Assembly (NCBI GenBank): GCA_021849525.1
Contig: JAJZSS010000110.1
Span: forward strand, 1-6,237
DNA: 6,237 nucleotides
Source: Chloroflexota bacterium
GTDB taxonomy: Bacteria > Chloroflexota > Anaerolineae > Anaerolineales > UBA4823
Direction of reading: 5' to 3'
Below, piece by piece: positions 1-4,331 of the stretch. Positions within the stretch are counted from its first letter, which is position 1, and every line of letters begins with the position of its first letter. The position numbers and the translations under genes were made by a program. The notes beneath the pieces were generated by a model. The model was not told the DNA's origin and did no database searches. It saw nothing but the letters and a program-made list of their open reading frames with translations.

Positions 1-1170
1 CTTAGCAATTAATGGAAGAATCTGCAGGTTAGTAAAGGAGGGAGTTCGGAAATGGACGCGTAATCCCTTGGGTCCGCCGTCAGATTCCAGATAAACCCCC
101 AGCTCACCCTTGGGAGCTTCGGTAGCGGCATAAACGCCGCCTGCCGGCAATGAGAAGCCCTCAGTCCACAGCTTGAAGTGGTGAATGACGGCTTCCATAC
201 TCGTCCCCAGTTCAGAGCGCGGCGGGGGTACATATTTGCGGTTATTGCTGCGCACCGGACCATAAGGAAGCTTATTCAGCGCTTGCTCGACGATGCGAGT
301 AGACTGGCGCATTTCTTCCATGCGGACCATGTAACGATCATAGGTGTCGCCGGCTGTGTATTCCGGGATATCAAAATCGTATTGCTCATAACCGGAATAT
401 GGTTGGGCTTTCCGTAAATCATGGAATACACCCGACCCGCGCAGTAAAGGTCCGCTCGCTCCCCACCGCAGAGCATCTTCTTTCGTGAGAATCCCAACCC
501 CACGCGTGCGCTTGTTGAAAAGCACATTTTTGGTTAATAAGGCATCATATTCATTGATCCGGCTGGGGAAGATCTTGACAAACTCCCGCACCGCGGCTTC
601 AAAACCAACCGTTACATCGCGCCATAAACCACCCGGGCGGATATAGCTGGTCATCATGCGCTGCCCGGAGATCATCTCTTTGATCCGTAAGATCATTTCG
701 CGCTCGCGAAAACAATACAGGAAAACAGACATCGCGCCCAGGTCGAGCGCATGGGTTCCTAACCAGACCAGGTGAGAGGCGATCCGCTCCAATTCGACCA
801 GAAGCACGCGGATCACCTGAGCGCGCTCGGGAACGTCCAGATCGGCCAATTTTTCGATCGCCAGACAATATGTCAGATTATTGCCCAGGTTATTCAGATA
901 ATCTATGCGGTCCGTCATGACCAGGGCCTTGATATAGGTCTTGGCCTCCATGTTCTTTTCGATCCCGGTATGCAGGTAACCGATATCCGGGATACAGTTG
1001 ACGACCGTCTCACCATCCAGCTCCAGCAACAAGCGCAGCACGCCATGTGTGCTGGGATGTTGTGGACCCATATTCAGGATCATTGTCTCGCCTTTTATCG
1101 CCCGGTCTGAGACAAGATGCCTGACCTCGTCCAATCTTACCGATGACAATGTAACATTCGATTCCAACAT
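1..1170 (-). CDS. nuoD: NADH-quinone oxidoreductase subunit D (complex I 49-kDa subunit), 3' end cut by window edge
   Basis: This is the quinone-site subunit of the complex I peripheral arm. With NuoB it forms the cavity where electrons from cluster N2 reduce quinone. The frame is open without a stop from the ATG at 1170 to base 1, giving 390 residues; about 30 C-terminal residues should lie outside. The hallmark GPQHPSTHG is at residues 35-43. By alignment from memory with the bovine 49-kDa protein, His42 and Tyr91 (in DRIDYL) match the quinone headgroup ligands His59 and Tyr108, with the same 49-residue spacing. Further family text includes IGYLHTGIEKNME (64-76), LAIEKLADL, ASHLVWLGTHALDLGA, FRERE, SGQRMM, PYSGYE, TSMEAVIHHFK and SDGGPKGLRV. 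It lies 64 bases after nuoC, so it is probably cotranscribed. The start is uncertain: TGA at 1188-1186 bounds the frame and ATG 1170 has only a distant AAGGG, while ATG 1083 has AAAGG seven bases upstream but would leave a 151-base gap. Identity is very secure; the start is moderate. Confidence 0.96.
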   Translation of the reverse strand, partial: MLESNVTLSSVRLDEVRHLVSDRAIKGETMILNMGPQHPSTHGVLRLLLELDGETVVNCIPDIGYLHTGIEKNMEAKTYIKALVMTDRIDYLNNLGNNLTYCLAIEKLADLDVPERAQVIRVLLVELERIASHLVWLGTHALDLGAMSVFLYCFREREMILRIKEMISGQRMMTSYIRPGGLWRDVTVGFEAAVREFVKIFPSRINEYDALLTKNVLFNKRTRGVGILTKEDALRWGASGPLLRGSGVFHDLRKAQPYSGYEQYDFDIPEYTAGDTYDRYMVRMEEMRQSTRIVEQALNKLPYGPVRSNNRKYVPPPRSELGTSMEAVIHHFKLWTEGFSLPAGGVYAATEAPKGELGVYLESDGGPKGLRVHFRTPSFTNLQILPLIAK

Positions 1171-1234
1171 CGCGATATCTACCCTTCACTCAAGTGTGGG
1201 CGACCAAGCCACGAATGCCGCAGGCTGGCGTATG

Positions 1235-1747
1235 CTATTCTTTGGCATAGGGTTTACGCTGGTTAATTTCATCGAAATTAAAGCTGTACTGGACTTCTTC
1301 GTAGCCGAGTGGGTAATCTTTGCGCAGTGGGTGACCCTCCCAATCGTGCGGCATCAGGATCCGGCGGAGATCGGAATGACCCTCGATATTGATGCCGAAC
1401 ATATCCCAGAGCTCCCGCTCGAACCAGTTTGCGTTGGCATACACAACTTCGAGAGTTGGCAGGACTGGGGCATGCCCATCCAAAGCTACCTGCAGACCGA
1501 GGATCAGATTATGCTGAAGCGAGCGAACCCGGTACACGACATGAAAACGCGGCGTTTCCTGCGGCCAGTAGTCGACAGCTGTCTCAGAGGCCAGCACTTC
1601 AAAACCAAATTCATCCCGTAAGATGAAGCCAGCCTCCTGGATTTTTTCGGTTGATAGCATGACTGTGACCTGGTCATGAAATTCGGTCACCTGCCCACCC
1701 AGACGCTCCTGCAAAGCATTTACTGCCGATTGAAGATGCTCATTCAT
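1235..1747 (-). CDS. nuoC: NADH-quinone oxidoreductase subunit C (complex I 30-kDa subunit)
   Basis: This is a 170-residue structural subunit of the complex I peripheral arm. It carries no cofactor and packs against NuoD and NuoB near the quinone module. The family signature is clear in the C-terminal half: NWFERELWDMFGI at residues 107-119, then HSDLRRILMPHDWEGHPLRKD (residues 124-144) and YPLGYE (145-150). The N-terminal half (about 1-105) is the variable alpha/beta part, with RFHVVYRVRSL at 68-77. The length is normal for a stand-alone NuoC, unlike the fused NuoCD of enterobacteria. The ATG at 1747 lies 9 bases after the nuoB stop; GGTGAG (1761-1756), overlapping the nuoB end, is a weak ribosome binding site, suggesting coupling to nuoB translation. 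The gene ends with TAG, 64 bases before the chosen nuoD start. Nothing is broken or odd. Identity is secure. Confidence 0.96.
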   Translation of the reverse strand: MNEHLQSAVNALQERLGGQVTEFHDQVTVMLSTEKIQEAGFILRDEFGFEVLASETAVDYWPQETPRFHVVYRVRSLQHNLILGLQVALDGHAPVLPTLEVVYANANWFERELWDMFGINIEGHSDLRRILMPHDWEGHPLRKDYPLGYEEVQYSFNFDEINQRKPYAKE

Positions 1748-1756
1748 GGGCTATTC

Positions 1757-2236
1757 TCACCAGTCCTTGAGGGATTCAGTCTTAACTTTTTCGTGTAAGG
1801 TCAGAATGCCGTGGATTAACGCCTCTGGGCGCGGCGGACAACCGGCGATATAGACATCCACGGGGACGACTTCATCGACTCCGTGGACCAGAGCATAATT
1901 ATTGAAAACACCGCCGCAGGAAGCACAGTCGCCCATCGAAATCACCCATTTTGGATCAGGCATTTGATCGTAAAGCATCCGCAGCACCGGCGCCATCTTG
2001 CGCGTCACACGACCAGCGACGATCATTAAGTCCGACTGGCGCGGGCTGGCCCGATTCAATTCCATCCCAAACCGGCTGATATCATTGTCCGAGGCTTGCC
2101 CGTGCATCATTTCAATGGCGCAGCACGCCAATCCAAACAATACTGGCCACATAGAGTTGGCGCGCGACCAGTTCACCAGGTCTTCCAGCTTCGCGGTCAC
2201 CACACCCATATCTCCTAATTTGTTCTCTAGACCCAT
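1757..2236 (-). CDS. nuoB: NADH-quinone oxidoreductase subunit B (complex I PSST/20-kDa subunit, cluster N2)
   Basis: This 159-residue subunit binds the terminal [4Fe-4S] cluster N2, which passes electrons to quinone at the NuoB/NuoD interface. The four expected ligands are present: adjacent Cys38-Cys39 in [10 protein letters not shown], Cys104 in GDCASCGG and Cys133 in [10 protein letters not shown]. Other family text includes [15 protein letters not shown] (55-69), the [10 protein letters not shown] loop (74-83) and [20 protein letters not shown] (111-130). The ATG at 2236 was chosen because AAAGGAG sits seven bases upstream. A GTG at 2257 in the same frame would add seven residues lying over the nuoA coding end and has no better site. 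The gene overlaps the nuoA 3' end by 10 bases, which implies translational coupling. Oddity: Cys107 gives a fifth nearby cysteine (CASC) where I recall serine or another small residue in most homologues. Identity is very secure. Confidence 0.97.
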   Translation of the reverse strand: MGLENKLGDMGVVTAKLEDLVNWSRANSMWPVLFGLACCAIEMMHGQASDNDISRFGMELNRASPRQSDLMIVAGRVTRKMAPVLRMLYDQMPDPKWVISMGDCASCGGVFNNYALVHGVDEVVPVDVYIAGCPPRPEALIHGILTLHEKVKTESLKDW

Positions 2237-2583
2237 TCCAATGCTCCTTTCTTCCACACATACACAAAACCTACCAGTAAGATTGCAATGAAAAGGAACA
2301 TTTCGATCAATCCAAATAATCCCAATTGGCGGAATACAACTGCCCAGGGGAGAAAAAAGATTACTTCAATATCGAACAGGATAAATAAAACTGCAATCAA
2401 ATAAAAGCGGATATTCACCCGGGGGTTGGCAGTGCCAATCGGGATCATTCCCGATTCGTAAGGCATCGCCTTGCGGTTGGTTGGGCGGCGCGGGCCAAAC
2501 GAATGCCCTAATACCATCACCAGAATAGCTACGCCCGTTGCGAGGATGAGTAATATTGCGATAGGGAGATAGGACGCGAGCAT
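2227..2583 (-). CDS. nuoA: NADH-quinone oxidoreductase subunit A (complex I ND3-type membrane subunit)
   Basis: This 118-residue integral membrane subunit sits where the hydrophilic arm of complex I meets the membrane arm. Three hydrophobic segments fit transmembrane helices at roughly residues 4-26, 60-82 and 90-110. Between the first two is the conserved polar loop with PYESGM (41-46), the counterpart of the flexible ND3 loop that approaches the quinone cavity. Helix 2 carries the family core [20 protein letters not shown] (59-78), with the Asp71/Glu73 pair, followed by PWA. The loop has Tyr42 and Ser44 around Glu43; the cysteine found there in mitochondrial ND3 is absent. Length is typical. 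ATG 2583 is preceded by AAGAGG at six bases. It is the first gene of the visible nuo operon, behind the promoter at 2652-2680, and its end overlaps nuoB. Identity is secure. Confidence 0.96.
   Translation of the reverse strand: MLASYLPIAILLILATGVAILVMVLGHSFGPRRPTNRKAMPYESGMIPIGTANPRVNIRFYLIAVLFILFDIEVIFFLPWAVVFRQLGLFGLIEMFLFIAILLVGFVYVWKKGALEWV
2244..2250 (-). promoter_or_regulatory. nuoB ribosome binding site
   Basis: The minus strand reads AAAGGAG, then seven bases, then the ATG at 2236. The site lies inside the last codons of nuoA. It decides the nuoB start in favour of ATG 2236 over the upstream GTG at 2257 and makes coupling between nuoA and nuoB translation likely. Confidence 0.75.
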
Positions 2584-2589
2584 TTATTA

Positions 2590-2595
2590 CCTCTT
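2590..2595 (-). promoter_or_regulatory. nuoA ribosome binding site
   Basis: The minus strand reads AAGAGG followed by six bases (TAATAA) and the ATG at 2583, a good Shine-Dalgarno match and spacing. Its upstream end overlaps an ACCAA element (2598-2594) that resembles the half-sites of the palindrome at 2618-2634. Confidence 0.7.
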
Positions 2596-2617
2596 GGTTT
2601 CGAATGCGGATTAATTC

Positions 2618-2634
2618 TTTACCAAATTGGTAAA
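2618..2634. promoter_or_regulatory. 17-base palindrome, probable operator for the nuo promoter
   Basis: The plus strand reads TTTACCAA-A-TTGGTAAA, a perfect inverted repeat with 8-base arms around one central base. It starts about 11 bases downstream of the predicted nuo transcription start (near 2645) and lies in the 5' leader of nuoA. Position and symmetry suggest a binding site for a dimeric repressor. As RNA it could form a six-pair stem with a five-base loop, but no U-run follows, so it is not an intrinsic terminator. The binding protein cannot be named from this window. Confidence 0.5.
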
Positions 2635-2651
2635 CATATAAAACCTAACCA

Positions 2652-2680
2652 AGTTTATCATATGCGATCTAAGGTGTCAA
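2652..2680 (-). promoter_or_regulatory. sigma-70-type promoter of the nuo operon, with extended -10
   Basis: On the minus strand a perfect -35 TTGACA (2680-2675) is followed by a 17-base spacer and -10 TAAACT (2657-2652, four of six consensus bases, with the key TA...T). The -10 is preceded by TGA, so it has the extended -10 TGn element. Transcription should begin near 2645, giving a leader of about 62 bases before nuoA. The promoter starts only 20 bases after the rpoD stop. RpoD from this same window keeps His350 and Glu353, counterparts of the E. coli residues that read the extended -10. Confidence 0.65.
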
Positions 2681-2699
2681 ATTTCACAATTCACCATCT

Positions 2700-4310
2700 T
2701 CAGCCCAAATAATCCCGTAAATGACGGCTCCGGGTAGGATGGCGCAGTTTGCGCAGGGCTTTGGCCTCAATCTGGCGAATGCGCTCCCGGGTTACATTAA
2801 AGTATTGGCCTACTTCTTCAAGCGTATGATCTTTTCCATCTACCAGGCCAAATCGCAGCTCTAATACTTCGCGCTCGCGATCCGAAAGCACTGCCAGAGC
2901 ATTCTTCACCGATTCACGAAGCATCTCGCGCGCCGCTGCATCCATCGGTTCCAGTGCATCCTCATCCTCGATGAAATCTCCCAGCTGGCTATTATCTTCA
3001 TTCCCAACCGGGCTATCGAGCGACATCGGTTCTTCCATGGCACGTAATATCCGGTTAACCTTGGCTGCCGCCCTTACCCAGCGCCGGCGCACATCATCTG
3101 GAACAGGCTGGTTATCCAGGCGGGCCTGTTGAACGATTTGTACGTCTTTCGGATCCATATAGCCGGCTTCTAGAGCCAGGTCTTCGCTGGTAGGCTCGCG
3201 CCCCAATGTTTGCACCAGGTTTCGCTGAATACGCAGCAGCCGGTTAATCGATTCAAAGATATGTACCGGGATCCGGATCGTCCGCGCCTGATCCGCAATC
3301 GAGCGGCTGATTGATTGCCTGATCCACCAGGTGGCATAGGTGCTGAATTTATAGCCCCGGGTCGGATCAAACTTCGAGACCGCCCGCAGCAGCCCCAGGT
3401 TGCCTTCCTGGATTAAATCCAAGAATGAGCTGCCGCGGCCGATATAGCGTTTTGCCACGCTCACAACCAGGCGCAGGTTCGCACGAATAATGGCTTGATG
3501 CGCATCTTCAGCACGGAGTTTGATCTGGGCCAATTCTTCGTTCAGGTCATCTTCTTCGGGCAGGTGGTGGGTGAAAGCATTCTGGGTAGGTAATTTTTGA
3601 TGTTGGAGGAGATAATGGTTGAGATAATTCCCTAATTTTTCGGGCAGCATATACAGATAGACAAAAACCGCGAATGCATTCCGCGCTACCCCATCCCAGA
3701 GGGGATCAATTCCCCATAAGCCATTATCCAGATAATCCCGCAGGTAAGATGGTTTTGCATCATCCCAGGAAATCCGTAAGCGTTGAGCATCCCCCAAAAT
3801 GGAGGGCAAATCCGGTCGCTCTTTGTGCAAGCGAATAGTATCCTCCAGCAAGCGATCCCAGGCAGTAGTCATGTCCTCGAAGAGCGCCCGGTAAATACTG
3901 CGCGCCGGCGAGCTGCCGCGGCGTGCAATGGGATGTTGGCGGCTCAATGAATCAATCCGCCGGTCAGCTTCCAGGCGAGTTGCCAGCCAGAATTCATGAT
4001 CAGGGTCCAGTAACTGAATCCCCCCAATTTCTTTCAGATACAGCCGGACAGGATCTTCACTTAGCTCCATGATCAACTTCGGATCATGCAAGATCTCCAG
4101 GGTATCCTCGCTGGCTGTACCGCCCCACTCATCCCCCTCAGAAATCAACACTTCTGGTGGTGGTTCTTCAATCGGATCAGTTTCTTCCGCTAATCCAACA
4201 TCGTTATCTTCCAGAGACAGCGAAAAATCATCCTGAGGATCGAACAATTCATCTTCTTTTGGAGGGGGTTCCGAACCAGAATTTTCCTCAGAGATATCAG
4301 AATAGTCCAT
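2700..4310 (-). CDS. rpoD: RNA polymerase primary sigma factor (RpoD/SigA, group 1)
   Basis: This 536-residue factor directs RNA polymerase to housekeeping promoters. Order of parts: a very acidic, proline-containing N-terminus (1-84); region 1.2 (about 85-120, [12 protein letters not shown]); a non-conserved segment (about 121-268); region 2 (273-345) with [25 protein letters not shown] and the -10-reading helix [20 protein letters not shown] (320-339); domain 3 from IRIPVH with His350/Glu353; the region 3.2 finger [10 protein letters not shown]...LGDFIEDE (427-450); and region 4 with a helix-turn-helix [20 protein letters not shown] (496-515), where Arg508, Glu509 and Arg512 match E. coli -35 contacts. 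Oddities are about 29 extra residues in domain 3 (about 391-417) and Ser335 where E. coli has Thr440. ATG 4310 was chosen because AGGA lies six bases upstream; ATG 4331 directly abuts the dnaG stop but lacks a site. It follows dnaG as in the macromolecular synthesis operon. A group 2 sigma is less likely given the dnaG linkage and full region 1.2. Confidence 0.96.
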   Translation of the reverse strand: MDYSDISEENSGSEPPPKEDELFDPQDDFSLSLEDNDVGLAEETDPIEEPPPEVLISEGDEWGGTASEDTLEILHDPKLIMELSEDPVRLYLKEIGGIQLLDPDHEFWLATRLEADRRIDSLSRQHPIARRGSSPARSIYRALFEDMTTAWDRLLEDTIRLHKERPDLPSILGDAQRLRISWDDAKPSYLRDYLDNGLWGIDPLWDGVARNAFAVFVYLYMLPEKLGNYLNHYLLQHQKLPTQNAFTHHLPEEDDLNEELAQIKLRAEDAHQAIIRANLRLVVSVAKRYIGRGSSFLDLIQEGNLGLLRAVSKFDPTRGYKFSTYATWWIRQSISRSIADQARTIRIPVHIFESINRLLRIQRNLVQTLGREPTSEDLALEAGYMDPKDVQIVQQARLDNQPVPDDVRRRWVRAAAKVNRILRAMEEPMSLDSPVGNEDNSQLGDFIEDEDALEPMDAAAREMLRESVKNALAVLSDREREVLELRFGLVDGKDHTLEEVGQYFNVTRERIRQIEAKALRKLRHPTRSRHLRDYLG

Positions 4311-4316
4311 CAGGAT

Positions 4317-4320
4317 TCCT
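4317..4320 (-). promoter_or_regulatory. rpoD ribosome binding site that decides the start
   Basis: The minus strand reads AGGA, then ATCCTG, then ATG at 4310. It supports the internal start over the ATG at 4331, which is preceded only by the dnaG ending CGTCCTTAA. Ribosomes finishing dnaG at 4332 would stop about 20 bases from this start, so coupled translation is likely. Confidence 0.6.
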
Positions 4321-4331
4321 ATACTATACAT

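Noticed and set aside
998..1621. Plus-strand open frame of 207 codons
   Set aside because: It lies opposite nuoC and the nuoD start, both with unmistakable family motifs. The antisense protein has low-complexity serine/arginine stretches and no recognisable domain.
2255..2257. GTG as the nuoB start codon
   Set aside because: The ATG at 2236 has a strong AAAGGAG at seven bases. The extra seven residues (MEERSIG) only reflect the overlapped nuoA coding end.
2618..2634. Palindrome as a rho-independent terminator of rpoD
   Set aside because: The stem is AT-rich with six pairs, no U-run follows on the minus strand, and it lies downstream of the nuo promoter.
4320..4331. TATAGTATAG before rpoD as a promoter -10
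   Set aside because: No TTGACA-like -35 lies 16-18 bases upstream (CAGCAA at 17), and the TG is not at the extended -10 spacing.
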